Below, in pieces: positions 29,371 through 38,950 of a stretch of DNA of 64,000 nucleotides. A program made the translations under genes and the position numbers. Under the pieces are notes generated by a model. That model searched no databases and was not told the DNA's origin. It was given only the letters and a program-made list of their open reading frames with translations. Position 1 is the stretch's first letter; every line of letters starts with the position of its first letter. The DNA is from Metallosphaera tengchongensis (GTDB taxonomy: Archaea > Thermoproteota > Thermoprotei_A > Sulfolobales > Sulfolobaceae): positions 310,001 to 374,000 of the forward strand of contig NZ_CP049074.1 of the NCBI RefSeq assembly GCF_013343295.1, given 5' to 3'.

Positions 29371-30996
29371 ATGAAGCTAATATACATTGGGAAAAATAGG
29401 AAAAAAGGTATATCGGGGATAATAGCAAGTCTGGTTCTTGTCATAGTCTTCATATCCACAGTAACCGTCACCCTGTATATCGAGAATCAGACATTTAACG
29501 GACTGAATACAGTTTCCAAACAATTATTAAATACCCCAAGCACGTTAATTGAGCTTCCCGGAGATCAGGTTTATTCAAATAGACCTGTTTCCATTAAGTA
29601 CGTCATTTATCCTAACGGACAGATTCAGGAGGAAAATCTTAAGATAACATCGACACCGATGGATATATCAGGGGTTTTGGGCGGATTTGGGTGGGCTTTG
29701 CTAGTAACCAGTGACGGACAATCTTTCAATATTTCTAATATTAAGTTGCTATCGGATGCAAACTCTGCTTATTTTGGTTTAAACCTTCCTCCGGGTTCTA
29801 TGATAGGAGGATATTCAATTGATTACAACGGCAATTTATTTTATTATATACCTGGTCAGTATCAAGCTGGAGATGAAATCCCAAGTTCATTACAAAGTTA
29901 CGTTAGTTCACAGTTTACAAATTTTGACCCTACAAATACTGTATCTACAGGGTTAAGCTATACCTATTCTCATCAATTTCTATATGGGGCTCTGTTCAAC
30001 TCCTCAATTCTGTTTCCGTTCTATAACGGTTCATCGCTAACTTTCGGAATTACGTGGATCTTGGGGGACTTGCAGGAAAAGGGTTTAACATTCACAGCAG
30101 TGACGCCGTACGCAACGTTCTGTTCTGTTCCTCTAGAAAATTACATGGATATGGGATATTTCTCCCTACCTCTCTCTTTAAATATACTTTCTCCTCAAGG
30201 TAATGAGTACATTTGGATTGAATACCACAGTTACTCATATAGTACTCTCTTTTATGATAGATTTTTAAATATATATGGCGCAAGCAATTTAATGGATAAT
30301 CCTGATATCGGGTACTTCGTTGTAAACGTAAATGGTTATGTAGGGAGAGCAGAGTCTCAGATTTTCCCCAATGGAATCACACTCACTATCCTAGATACGC
30401 CCAAAGGAATAGAATTTCTAGCCAACGGAAAACCCATTCTATTTAACGAAATCCAGGGATACGGTAAAACGCTCTATGATACGGCGTTTTTCCCAGTACA
30501 TCTAATTCATGGAGAGGCTGTAGTTAATTTACCTGCAGGAACTCCTGTCAATTACGGTAATTATGAGATAAATGGAAGACCTGTAATATTACTATCTTCA
30601 TTGCAATTGGGCAGTTCCATAGCCTTAAATCCACCCAACGGTACAGTAATCCAGTTGGGAACTGGGTGCATCTCAGAAATAAACACCGGAGTATATGATC
30701 AGCTTTTTGGAGAATACCTCTACTTCTACAAGGTGAACGTTACCCTAGACTCAACATTCGGAACCGATGTATTAGCAGAGCCTGTAGACTTTAGTGGCAA
30801 CCAGTATTATATAGGGTATTGGAACGCATTCTCATTGGAAGATCAACCTTTAATAATTCAACCGGGAATTCATACCTACACATTCTACTTTGGTGCCACT
30901 GAGGGAGAAGCTTCCCTAAATAAAAACGAGATCTATACCATTTCGTTGCCCCTATCTATGGGAACTAATCTATACCTTAATGTCAACGCAACATAA
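29371..30996 (+). CDS. Large secreted/surface protein with class III (pilin-type) signal peptide
   Basis: I do not recognise the 541-aa mature domain. The N-terminus reads K-N-R-K-K-G-I-S-G-I-I-A-S followed by a 20-residue hydrophobic stretch (about 17-37). That is an archaeal type IV pilin-like signal, processed by PibD after Gly13. The rest is beta-rich, aromatic and Gly/Asn/Ser-rich, with only three cysteines and seven or so N-X-S/T sequons (NQT, NIS, NSS, NGS, NGT, NVT, NAT). It is far longer than normal pilins (120-200 aa). It probably forms a surface structure or binds extracellular substrate. It stands alone, upstream of xerA. Confidence 0.8.
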   Translation: MKLIYIGKNRKKGISGIIASLVLVIVFISTVTVTLYIENQTFNGLNTVSKQLLNTPSTLIELPGDQVYSNRPVSIKYVIYPNGQIQEENLKITSTPMDISGVLGGFGWALLVTSDGQSFNISNIKLLSDANSAYFGLNLPPGSMIGGYSIDYNGNLFYYIPGQYQAGDEIPSSLQSYVSSQFTNFDPTNTVSTGLSYTYSHQFLYGALFNSSILFPFYNGSSLTFGITWILGDLQEKGLTFTAVTPYATFCSVPLENYMDMGYFSLPLSLNILSPQGNEYIWIEYHSYSYSTLFYDRFLNIYGASNLMDNPDIGYFVVNVNGYVGRAESQIFPNGITLTILDTPKGIEFLANGKPILFNEIQGYGKTLYDTAFFPVHLIHGEAVVNLPAGTPVNYGNYEINGRPVILLSSLQLGSSIALNPPNGTVIQLGTGCISEINTGVYDQLFGEYLYFYKVNVTLDSTFGTDVLAEPVDFSGNQYYIGYWNAFSLEDQPLIIQPGIHTYTFYFGATEGEASLNKNEIYTISLPLSMGTNLYLNVNAT

Positions 30997-31202
30997 TAAT
31001 TGGTATGTTTAGAGACATTTTACTTTTTGTCTAATGGATATAATTTCGGTTAACATGATAGGAGCTATTTCTGCCTAGCTAAATTTTTCATAGTTTTAAC
31101 AAAATGTTTTCTAATATAAAAACAAAATCTCTACTCAAATCCCTGAATGACAGACTTTAAACCCTAACGTCTTAAAACTTCTATTAGATTAAGTCATCAT
31201 AC

Positions 31203-32054
31203 ATGAAACTTCAACTAGGTGACCCTCCAAACGATGCTGACCCTTATGAATATTTTGTTAATGCACTTAAATTCTCAGGAGCAGGTAGCGGTACTGTAAA
31301 AATCTATTCCACTGCAGTTCGGGATTTTCTCAGCTTTATTAAGAAAGATCCTAGAATGGCTACTAACCAAGACTTAATCAATTGGATAAACGAGCTTAGT
31401 TCTCGTAAGGGTAAACTGATAGACAATAGGAGAGGGAGAATCTCGACCGTGAGAATCTATGTAATCGCAGTTAGGCGATTCCTAAGATGGTTAGGAGTTA
31501 ACGTAAAACCTCCTATCCCTAGGACAAAGAATCCGGATAGGAAAGCACTAAGAGACGAGGATATTGAAATTCTTCTATCGAATTGTAGAAAATTAAGAGA
31601 CAAGGTAATTATATCGTTACTCATAGATACTGGCTTACGTTCATCGGAGATATTATCAATTAAAGTCAAAGATATCAACCTAAACAGGAAATTGATAAAG
31701 GTCATTGAAACAAAGAACGGTGAAGAAAGGATAGTCTTGTTTACGACCAGGACCGCGGTTCTCCTAGAACGTTATCTGAAAGTATACAAAAAGAACCCAG
31801 AGGACCTATTGTTTGACATGTCCTACCAAGCCTTATATAAACTAATAAGGAGGTTAGGTGAGAAGACTGGAATTGACTGGCTAAGACCACACATACTCAG
31901 GCATACGTTTGCAACTAAAGCCATAAAGAAAGGATTACCCTTACCAGTTGTTCAGAGACTCCTAGGACACAAGGACATAAAGACTACCCAAATATATACT
32001 CACCTTGTAACTGAAGATCTGGAGAAGGCATATAAAACCGCATTTGAAAGTTGA
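31203..32054 (+). CDS. xerA: Tyrosine recombinase XerA
   Basis: This 283-aa site-specific recombinase resembles archaeal XerA, which resolves chromosome dimers at dif. A SAM-like N-terminal core-binding domain (GSGTVKIYSTAVRDFLSFI) precedes the catalytic domain. The catalytic residues are Arg in DTGLRSSEIL, Lys in ETKNGEER, HILRHTFAT (H-x-x-R), GHKDIKTTQIYTH (His and the nucleophilic Tyr). No phage or integrase-type neighbours are visible, which favours a housekeeping role. I could not identify a dif site. Confidence 0.92.
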   Translation: MKLQLGDPPNDADPYEYFVNALKFSGAGSGTVKIYSTAVRDFLSFIKKDPRMATNQDLINWINELSSRKGKLIDNRRGRISTVRIYVIAVRRFLRWLGVNVKPPIPRTKNPDRKALRDEDIEILLSNCRKLRDKVIISLLIDTGLRSSEILSIKVKDINLNRKLIKVIETKNGEERIVLFTTRTAVLLERYLKVYKKNPEDLLFDMSYQALYKLIRRLGEKTGIDWLRPHILRHTFATKAIKKGLPLPVVQRLLGHKDIKTTQIYTHLVTEDLEKAYKTAFES

Positions 32055-32482
32055 GTATCTCATTCCAAATCTACCATAACCGTACTATGAGATGAAATAC
32101 AACGTCAGTAAGTTAATAATTACAAAGTTGAGGGGAGACCCGCCAATTATGGCTGGGAGGAAGTCAGATATGTAGTCTTTGAACTCATGGTTAGAGTTCC
32201 TCTCATAGAGCCCTCACTTTAAACCCTACCTCTATAAGATGACCCAATGACTTTGGCTGCGATTGACCTCCTCCCCACCCTATAGGGCGGGGTTTTCTTT
32301 TTCGTTATAAGTCTTGGTTAATTCTAAGACTTAACCACTAATATTTGGAGAAGAATAACACAAGTCCAGGAAGGTATCTAAAAACGTGATTTTCCTTAAA
32401 TATCTTGATCGAGGAGTAACTAGCTTACCGATAAGTTAAGTATAATTAACAAATAAAGATATTTAATTTAGTAAAAATAAAA
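32055..32482. other. 428-bp gene-free stretch with a solo repeat
   Basis: No coding frame is convincing between xerA and the carbonic anhydrase-like gene. The stretch holds the hairpin repeat at 32264-32300 and is otherwise A/T-rich. It may be an old TnpB-element insertion site. Confidence 0.6.
32264..32300 (-). repeat. Solo TnpB-element end (hairpin repeat), copy 3
   Basis: TGACCTCCTCCCCACCCTataGGGCGGGGTTTTC has the same left border (TGACCTCC) and hairpin as the other copies, in the same orientation. No tnpB remnant adjoins it. Confidence 0.6.
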
Positions 32483-32986
32483 TCATTTCAATAATTGAAC
32501 CTCACTAACGTATTCTAGAGCGTTATTCTCTATTCCTTTTATTTCCTCCTCGTTGAGTTTCCTCACTACCTTAGCTGGAACTCCTAATGCTAAACTATTA
32601 TCTGGGATCTCTTTTCCTTCTGTAACTACTGCTCCAGCTCCTATAATTACGTTATTACCTATCTTAGCTCCATTGAGGACTATGGCTCCGATGCCGACTA
32701 TCACGTTATTGCCTACCCTCGCTCCATGAATAACTGCATTATGACCTACAGACACCAGGTCGCCTATCTCTATCTTGAAACCTTTATCCGTATGAAGGGA
32801 TGAGTTTTCCTGAATATTTGTTTTTCTACCTATAACAATGCTATCGTTATCGCCTCTTATTACCGCGTAATGCCAAATGCTCGAGAGATCGCCGATATTC
32901 ACGTCCCCAATAACGTATGCCGTAGGGTGCACGTAAACTGAGGGGGATAGTCTAGGCTTCTTTCCATTAAACTCCTCTATGGGCAT
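32483..32986 (-). CDS. Gamma-carbonic anhydrase-like hexapeptide-repeat protein
   Basis: A 167-aa left-handed beta-helix protein. The hexads run from HPTAYVIGDVNIGDLSSIW through NTVIG-like repeats such as GARVGNNVIVGIGAIVLNGAKIGNNVIIGAGA. Metal-binding histidines are suggested by SSLHTD near 65 and GHNAVIHG near 82. The protein falls in the YrdA/gamma-carbonic anhydrase group; true carbonic anhydrase activity is not assured. It is followed at 2 bp by the methyltransferase gene on the same strand. Confidence 0.85.
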   Translation of the reverse strand: MPIEEFNGKKPRLSPSVYVHPTAYVIGDVNIGDLSSIWHYAVIRGDNDSIVIGRKTNIQENSSLHTDKGFKIEIGDLVSVGHNAVIHGARVGNNVIVGIGAIVLNGAKIGNNVIIGAGAVVTEGKEIPDNSLALGVPAKVVRKLNEEEIKGIENNALEYVSEVQLLK

Positions 32987-32987
32987 A

Positions 32988-34052
32988 TTATCTCTTCACT
33001 AACTTTGCTATAAAAAAACCAGTTGTCTCATGAAGGTTGGGATGAAATCTCACGATTCTCTCTATTTCAAACCTAGGGTCTGACACTACTTCTTCGTTTT
33101 CTTTTAAAGTTACTGTACAGGTAGAGTATATTACTACTCCTTTTTTCTTCAAAATTTTAAATGCAGAATTAAGAAATTGTTTCTGATATATCTGAAAGTT
33201 CTTTATTTCTCCGATCGTCTTCCTATCGTATATTTTTGGCCTTACACCTATTGCAGAACATGGTGGATCTATAAGAACCTTATCGACTTCCCTTATATTG
33301 AAATCCTCATAAAGATATCGAGAGTCGCCAACTACCACTGGTACTTTCATTCTTAATGCAACTAGGACTTCTCGTAGTTTCTGTACTTTCTTATTAGTAT
33401 GATCAAATCCAATAATTTTTGCCCTGGGTTCCAGCTGATATATATGAGTTAACTTGCCCCCAGGGTAGGCGTTCATGTCCACAATTGTCTCCGCTGGTCT
33501 CGGATCAAGCATTCTTGCAACATACATTGATGACTTACCCTGAGAAATCGCTAAACCCTTTTTTATAACATCTAGCTCTGAAATCTTAACAGACCTGTAA
33601 ATCGACTCCACATTCTCCACAAGGATTTCCGATTCCGCTCTTAGCTTACCGTTGGCGACGTGTACGCCGTTCTCTGAAAAAATAGAGTATATGGGCCCAT
33701 TCCCTTCAATTTTCTTTATCCCTGGTTGATAGACATTAGAGCCTATTATCGCACTCTCCGCTGTTTTCTTATCAACTATTATCCTTGAACTGTATTCCTC
33801 CAGCTTCGTGGGACCAATTACATTCACATAGATGGCTTCCTCAAAATCTTCATCCCTATTGAAAATGCTCAAATCTGCCTCATGTATCTCATCCCAGCGT
33901 AAAGTGTTCAGCCTTAGGTATAACCTTGGGTTAGGTCTTCCTAAAGAGGTTAAAAAGTCGCTAAAGTAACTACCATAAACTATTTTTAGCTCTGTAATTA
34001 AATCTTCATCATAATATAATTCTGGTTGATAATTATGACCACTCAACGTCAA
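32988..34052 (-). CDS. RNA (cytosine-5) methyltransferase of the NSUN/RsmB family with internal PUA-like domain
   Basis: This 354-aa protein uses SAM to methylate C5 of cytosine in RNA. The N-terminal region (1-90) resembles the RsmB N1 domain. A PUA-like segment follows near 95-160 (SENGVHVANGKLRAESEILVENVES). The SAM fold has VDMNAYPGGKLTHI near 190, IGFDHTNKK and GDSRYL. Motif IV DPPCSAIGVRP near 258 and motif VI YSTCTVTLKENE near 310 each carry one of the two catalytic cysteines. The RNA target is unknown. It overlaps mptG by 20 bp. Confidence 0.9.
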   Translation of the reverse strand: MTLSGHNYQPELYYDEDLITELKIVYGSYFSDFLTSLGRPNPRLYLRLNTLRWDEIHEADLSIFNRDEDFEEAIYVNVIGPTKLEEYSSRIIVDKKTAESAIIGSNVYQPGIKKIEGNGPIYSIFSENGVHVANGKLRAESEILVENVESIYRSVKISELDVIKKGLAISQGKSSMYVARMLDPRPAETIVDMNAYPGGKLTHIYQLEPRAKIIGFDHTNKKVQKLREVLVALRMKVPVVVGDSRYLYEDFNIREVDKVLIDPPCSAIGVRPKIYDRKTIGEIKNFQIYQKQFLNSAFKILKKKGVVIYSTCTVTLKENEEVVSDPRFEIERIVRFHPNLHETTGFFIAKLVKR

Positions 34053-34893
34053 CGCCTCTATTATTTGGTTCCGTTAACCATCCTCCGAATCTAGACACCA
34101 ACTCCTCCCCTTCCCTTCGAGTCGCAGTAAAGGTAAAAATGGCAGGTCCGAAAGACGAAAGACCCGAGGGGAATCCATTCTTGTACAGCTTTATCATCAT
34201 GTCCTTGACTTCATTTGACTGAAGCTCTACTTCCACTTTCTTAAACCCCAATCCCTGAATCTTCCATAGACCGTCTAAGGCGCTGGAAATATCCTTCTCC
34301 ACAACTGAAGGAATGAATTCCATCAGAACAACTCTTGTGAGTTCACCTATTTGCGAAGGGGAATATTTCCTAAAAATGTCCAATTCAGTGCTTCCAAATA
34401 TCTTCCCTCCGTTAGGCACATTTACGTAAATATACCACGGAAAATTTACCCTTAGTAGAAGGGGTGGAGGAGGAGCATTTGAAAAGTCTGAAGGTAAGGG
34501 AATATGCTTTATTCGTGTAGAGTGCCCACCGTCTACTACAAATCCACCGTTATCAAATAGATGAACCCCTACCCCTGATGTACCTCCTCTCCCCACCTTA
34601 GAAGCTAGCTCCACTGCGCTCATTTTTTCAAGGTTTAGTTCTGAATGGAGTTTTGCGGCAGAGAGCAAAAACTGTGTTGTGTGTCCTAAACCTATATGCT
34701 CTTCGTAGTCTTCCTCGATACAAAAGCTAACTGTTGAAAGCCCTCTTATGTTAAGATTGGTGCAGTCCCCGGATCTCAATACAATTCTTGGTCTCTTTAA
34801 CCCAATTCCCATTCCCCCATCAATCCTTCCGTGTTTACCCTCCATATCAAAGAGGGTGATATGTATCCTAGAAAGTCCAATGATCCTTAGCAT
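34033..34893 (-). CDS. mptG: Beta-ribofuranosylaminobenzene 5'-phosphate synthase
   Basis: The enzyme joins 4-hydroxybenzoate or p-aminobenzoate with PRPP and releases CO2, the first committed step of tetrahydromethanopterin-type pterins. The 286-aa protein has the GHMP-like fold with SRIHITLFDMEG, DGGMGIGLKRPRIVL near 27 and the glycine loop GLGHTTQFLLSAAKLHSEL near 68. It also has GRGGTSGVGVHLFDNGGFVVDGGHS near 106. In Sulfolobales the likely end product is the modified pterin used in C1 metabolism. Confidence 0.9.
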   Translation of the reverse strand: MLRIIGLSRIHITLFDMEGKHGRIDGGMGIGLKRPRIVLRSGDCTNLNIRGLSTVSFCIEEDYEEHIGLGHTTQFLLSAAKLHSELNLEKMSAVELASKVGRGGTSGVGVHLFDNGGFVVDGGHSTRIKHIPLPSDFSNAPPPPLLLRVNFPWYIYVNVPNGGKIFGSTELDIFRKYSPSQIGELTRVVLMEFIPSVVEKDISSALDGLWKIQGLGFKKVEVELQSNEVKDMMIKLYKNGFPSGLSSFGPAIFTFTATRREGEELVSRFGGWLTEPNNRGVDVEWS

Positions 34894-34928
34894 TATCCTT
34901 ATTATTGAGATAGAGAAGCGAAATTAAA

Positions 34929-36293
34929 GTGATTGTTATGAGTCTGGCAACTGTTCTGGAGAAATGGGGCAGAGAAAGGCCTTATAGCTACTTTGTACCA
35001 CAGACGCTGACTTATTCGCAGGCTGCAGAGAAATCCGCGTCTCTTGCTTCTCAGCTATCTGAAGGAAGCACTGTAGTCCACTTTATGTTCAATTCTGTAG
35101 AATCGATCCTAGCTTATTTAGCAGTGTTTTGGGCAGGCGGAAAAGTTGTAGCTGTCGATCCACTCACATCTGCGGAGGATCTTAGGTTCATACTCGAAGA
35201 TTCGAAACCAGACGTTGTTTTCGTTGATGAGGAGACATTAAAAAGGGAAAAGGATATCCTAAAGGACTTCAAAGTTAAAATCCCTACGTTCTCAGGGACT
35301 AACCGGAAGCCTCCTTTTTATTATGAAGATGGGACTCCTGGGCTATCCTACTATTACGCTGGAATTGCCGGAAGAACAATGGAGGTTATACATAGCGGAT
35401 ATAGGGTGTGGTTGAACTCTAGAGCTCTTTATGAGGCAATAGGTCTTCAGACAATTTCTACACTCCTAACCGTACCTGTAGCACACGTGTTAGGGAATAG
35501 CGTACTTGGCGTTACACTGGAAAGCGGGGGTTTGCTAGTTCCAATGAAAAAATTTGATCCTGCAGAAGCTTCAGACCTCATCGTAAAGTACGAAATGAAC
35601 TTTTTAGCTACTGTACCTATGGTTTATGATTCCCTTATAGAGAAAGGACATGGGCTCTCAACACTAGAAGTATGCATAAGCACGGCAGCTCCTCTCTTCC
35701 CGAGCACCGTAAAAGGCTTCAAGGAGAAATTTGGGAAGGATATAATTCAGCAATATGGCTTTACCGAGGGACTCGTATTGACTCTGCAGCCTAAGGAGAC
35801 TGCAGGAATTATCACTATAGGTAAACCTCTCAAAGAAGTGCGTGTAAAGGTGATTAAAGAGGATGGGAAGGAGGCGAAGGAAGGTGAACCTGGAGAACTC
35901 TGGGTTATGGCCCCTTGGCTAATGTTGGGTTACAAGGATAAGAACGAGAACCAGGGAATTTGGAGGGACGGCTGGTTGAGGACAGGAGATATAGTATCGT
36001 TAGACTCTAACGGACTTTTATATTTCAGAGGAATTAAAAAGAGAATGCTAAAGTATAAGGGGTACCCCATCTTTCCGAGGGACTTAGAGTTAATCCTATT
36101 ACAACACCCAGAAGTGAAGGACGCTAAGGTCCTGGGAGAAGATATGGGAAATATTGGACAGCAACCAGTGGCCCATGTAGTATTGAGAGATGGAGCTAAA
36201 ACCAACGAAGAGGAACTCATAAACTACGTTAATTCTAAGGTAGCATTTTATAAGAGGTTAAAGAAAGTGATAATAGTGAACAGACTTGAATGA
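34929..36293 (+). CDS. Acyl-CoA synthetase-like (ANL superfamily) protein with degenerate motifs
   Basis: This 454-aa protein has the overall fold order of AMP-forming ligases: LTYSQAAEKSASLASQL near 27, ILAYLAVFWAGGKVVAVDPL near 60, QQYGFTEG near 277, GELWVMAPWLMLGY near 322, GWLRTGDI near 350 and RMLKYKGYPIFPRDLE near 377. The P-loop normally written SGTTGxPKG reads YYYAGIAGRTMEV here, without the Ser/Thr cluster or Lys. The C-terminus stops at KKVIIVNRLE, before the usual GK catalytic lysine. A start at ATG 34938 is also possible. It overlaps thioredoxin by 8 bp. Confidence 0.82.
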   Translation: MIVMSLATVLEKWGRERPYSYFVPQTLTYSQAAEKSASLASQLSEGSTVVHFMFNSVESILAYLAVFWAGGKVVAVDPLTSAEDLRFILEDSKPDVVFVDEETLKREKDILKDFKVKIPTFSGTNRKPPFYYEDGTPGLSYYYAGIAGRTMEVIHSGYRVWLNSRALYEAIGLQTISTLLTVPVAHVLGNSVLGVTLESGGLLVPMKKFDPAEASDLIVKYEMNFLATVPMVYDSLIEKGHGLSTLEVCISTAAPLFPSTVKGFKEKFGKDIIQQYGFTEGLVLTLQPKETAGIITIGKPLKEVRVKVIKEDGKEAKEGEPGELWVMAPWLMLGYKDKNENQGIWRDGWLRTGDIVSLDSNGLLYFRGIKKRMLKYKGYPIFPRDLELILLQHPEVKDAKVLGEDMGNIGQQPVAHVVLRDGAKTNEEELINYVNSKVAFYKRLKKVIIVNRLE

Positions 36294-36687
36294 ACTTGAA
36301 CAACTCGCAAAAGAAATCAGCGAACGTTTAAATAAAAAGGCTTCGCAGTTGGAGAAGAAGCAAGACACCAACCTGATGACCATAACCGATGATAATATTC
36401 AAGATCTACTGTCTAAAAACAGGATAGTTGTAATAGATTTTTGGGCCCAATGGTGTGCTCCATGTCATCTTTATGAACCAGTTTTCAAGAGAGTTGCCTC
36501 AAGATACTCGGGGAAAGCCCTTTTTGGGAGAGTTAACGTCGATGAAAATCCCAAGATCGCCGACGCTTATGGTATAATGAACATTCCGACTACCCTTATC
36601 ATAGTGGAAGGCAAAGTGGCAGATACGCTCGTAGGAGCCGTAGACGAAGAGACTCTAGAAAGTTCATTAAAAAAATACTTGAATTAG
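36286..36687 (+). CDS. trxA: Thioredoxin
   Basis: This 133-aa dithiol-disulfide oxidoreductase has the active site WAQWCAPCHLYEP (C-A-P-C, near residue 57) and the cis-proline NIPTTLIIVEGK near 105. An N-terminal extension of about 30 charged residues precedes the fold (LAKEISERLNKKASQLEKK), giving a longer protein than the usual 105-110 aa. Translation is probably coupled to the ligase-like gene by the 8-bp overlap. Confidence 0.93.
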   Translation: MNELEQLAKEISERLNKKASQLEKKQDTNLMTITDDNIQDLLSKNRIVVIDFWAQWCAPCHLYEPVFKRVASRYSGKALFGRVNVDENPKIADAYGIMNIPTTLIIVEGKVADTLVGAVDEETLESSLKKYLN

Positions 36688-36767
36688 AATTTTTACAATT
36701 ATAATTATATTATTTGAAATGTAAATATAAAGATATATTATTTTAAGGAAAAGTTTATTTTTAAGTT

Positions 36768-37391
36768 TTGGTAACTAGATGCGTGCTCGAGGCGAGAGTG
36801 AAAAAAAGCTTTGCCAACTTCGTTCTAAATGCGGATTTGAAGGATGAAGGAATAATATCCATAACTGGTCCAAACGGATCTGGTAAGTCCACTTTCCTCA
36901 ACATAATAGCTGGTTTCATTAAACAAGATGATGGAAGAGTTATAATAGCTGGAAGAGATGTCTCATTCTTTCCACCTGAGAAGAGGGGCGTTGTACTAGT
37001 TACACCAGACTCCTATATCCCATCCCTCGATGTAAGTAAACACCTTCGCTTTGGAGCAAAATTAGCCGGGTATAGGATTGGCGAAACAGAATTAAGCGAC
37101 ATAAGAAAGATGTTCCAAATCACATTCGATGGAAAGATGAGAAATCTTAGCCTAGGTCAAAGGGAAAGAGTGTCGATCGTTACTGCTTTGCTGTCCAAAC
37201 CTTCTTTACTTCTTGTAGACGAAAGTTTTTCAAATATTAGTGATAGTAAAGATTTTATTAAAAACTTACTAGAATTTATAGAGAACTATCACAGGATGGA
37301 TTTGATATTCACTACCCAGGACTTAGAGATGACAAAGTACGCTCAACATCACTATATGATGAGAGATGGAAGTCTATTAAAAAGATTCTAG
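36768..37391 (+). CDS. ABC transporter ATP-binding protein (orphan)
   Basis: This 207-aa nucleotide-binding domain has Walker A GPNGSGKSTFL near 33, a signature loop NLSLGQRERVS near 125 (LSLGQ), Walker B LLLVDESFSN near 147 and a switch glutamine or histidine near TTQDLEM. The signature resembles the molybdate/sulfate and amino-acid import group. No permease or binding protein lies nearby. No ATG is available: the frame begins at TTG 36768, and GTG 36783 is the other candidate. Confidence 0.85.
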   Translation: MVTRCVLEARVKKSFANFVLNADLKDEGIISITGPNGSGKSTFLNIIAGFIKQDDGRVIIAGRDVSFFPPEKRGVVLVTPDSYIPSLDVSKHLRFGAKLAGYRIGETELSDIRKMFQITFDGKMRNLSLGQRERVSIVTALLSKPSLLLVDESFSNISDSKDFIKNLLEFIENYHRMDLIFTTQDLEMTKYAQHHYMMRDGSLLKRF

Positions 37392-37482
37392 AGAATACCA
37401 TTATTATTATCGTAGCATATTGAATATCGTTCAAAACTTTACTTATGTTATTAAATTATATTCATAATAAACATACTTCAGG

Positions 37483-37491
37483 CTTTTATAC
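37483..37491 (+). promoter_or_regulatory. TATA box of glnA
   Basis: The sequence cttttatac ends 21 bp before the glnA ATG, with no ribosome-binding site in between. This fits a leaderless transcript starting near 37511. Confidence 0.6.
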
Positions 37492-37512
37492 CCATTAATA
37501 TTAGTCCTACGC

Positions 37513-38925
37513 ATGCCAAAGACGCCAGAAGAAGCGGTTCAATATGTAAAGGATAAGAAGATAGAATGGATTGACCTACAATTTACCGATCTTCCAGGCA
37601 GGCTACAGCACGTCACCATTCCAGCGAGCGATTTTACCGTCAAGGATATCGAAGCGGGATTTGGAAAATTAGACGGAAGTAGCATAAAGGGCTTCACCAC
37701 GATATTCGAGAGTGATATGGTTCTCCATCCAGTTTTAGAGACGTTGAATGCTTTACCTTGGTCACCTTCCGTTGCTAGAGTCCTCACCAAAGTGTATTGG
37801 GGGGGAGGAAAGGGTAGATTTGAAAGAGATCCTAGATACATAGCGGAAACGGCAGAAAGGACATTGGCAGGGGACGGTTACGTATCCTACTATGGACCTG
37901 AGTTGGAGTTCTTCCTCTTTGATAGGGTAGATGTAGATGTCAAAACACCGCAAAGCGGAACTGGTTACAAAATAACTGCCAGGGAAGCACCGTGGAGCTC
38001 AAGTGGAAACTTTATTATAAGGTATAAGGAGGGTTACTATCCCGCTCCTCCTGTAGATCAACTCATGGACGTGAGGTTAGATATAGTACAGACCTTGACC
38101 AAGTACTTCGATTTCGCTGTAGAGGCTGCTCACCACGAAGTGGCCACCGCCGGACAAGGGGAGATTGATTTCAGGTTTTCCACTATGGTAGAAACTGCGG
38201 ATAAACTGCAGACCCTTAAATATGTAATTAGGAACGTCGCGTCTAAGCATGGCCTAGTGGCTACCTTCATGCCCAAGCCCATGTTTGGGGACAACGGTAC
38301 TGGGATGCATACGCATTTCAGTTTGTGGACTCAAGAAGGCAAAAACTTAATGTATGATCCGAATGACGATTACGCTGAAATAAGCCAGATAGGAAGGTAT
38401 GTTATTGGTGGAATCTTATCCCATGCCAGATCCCTTTCAGCTATAGTCTCACCTACAGTCAACAGTTACAGAAGACTAATCCCGGGTTTTGAGGCACCAG
38501 TTTACATAGCGTGGAGCAAAGGGAACAGAAGCGCAGTGATACGAGTTCCATCCTACTATAAAGGCATGGAAAAGGCTAAAAGAATCGAATACAGAGCACC
38601 TGATCCATCCACCAATCCTTATCTAGCCTTCGCAGCAATAGCTGCCGCAGCACTAGATGGGATAAAAAAGAAAATTGATCCAGGAAACCCTGTTGATACT
38701 AATATTTATCATTTAACCTCGGAGAAAAGGAAAGAACTAGGAATAAAGGAACTACCTAGATCTCTGGACGAAGCCCTTGACGAACTTGAGTCAGACATGG
38801 AATTCCTTAAACCAATCTTCAATTCGTCTATTCTAGAGACTTATATTGACCTAAAGAGAGATGAGGCAAGAACTCTACAGATGTACCCGCATCCTATGGA
38901 AATATACTATTATCTAGACACTTAA
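37513..38925 (+). CDS. glnA: Glutamine synthetase type I
   Basis: The enzyme forms glutamine from glutamate, ammonia and ATP. The 470-aa protein has the beta-grasp N-terminus ([20 protein letters not shown]), the catalytic barrel with [12 protein letters not shown] near 125, [19 protein letters not shown] near 210 and [20 protein letters not shown] near 256, then [24 protein letters not shown] near 320 and [20 protein letters not shown]. All substrate and metal residues of type I enzymes appear present. The Tyr adenylylation motif of enteric GlnA is not obvious. It has its own promoter. Confidence 0.97.
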   Translation: MPKTPEEAVQYVKDKKIEWIDLQFTDLPGRLQHVTIPASDFTVKDIEAGFGKLDGSSIKGFTTIFESDMVLHPVLETLNALPWSPSVARVLTKVYWGGGKGRFERDPRYIAETAERTLAGDGYVSYYGPELEFFLFDRVDVDVKTPQSGTGYKITAREAPWSSSGNFIIRYKEGYYPAPPVDQLMDVRLDIVQTLTKYFDFAVEAAHHEVATAGQGEIDFRFSTMVETADKLQTLKYVIRNVASKHGLVATFMPKPMFGDNGTGMHTHFSLWTQEGKNLMYDPNDDYAEISQIGRYVIGGILSHARSLSAIVSPTVNSYRRLIPGFEAPVYIAWSKGNRSAVIRVPSYYKGMEKAKRIEYRAPDPSTNPYLAFAAIAAAALDGIKKKIDPGNPVDTNIYHLTSEKRKELGIKELPRSLDEALDELESDMEFLKPIFNSSILETYIDLKRDEARTLQMYPHPMEIYYYLDT

Positions 38926-38950
38926 TTTTCACGTTATGTTAAAAATATAT

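Noticed and set aside
31203-32054. Xer-type recombinase as a viral integrase
   Set aside because: No tRNA att site, viral or plasmid genes adjoin it and its length and motifs match housekeeping XerA.
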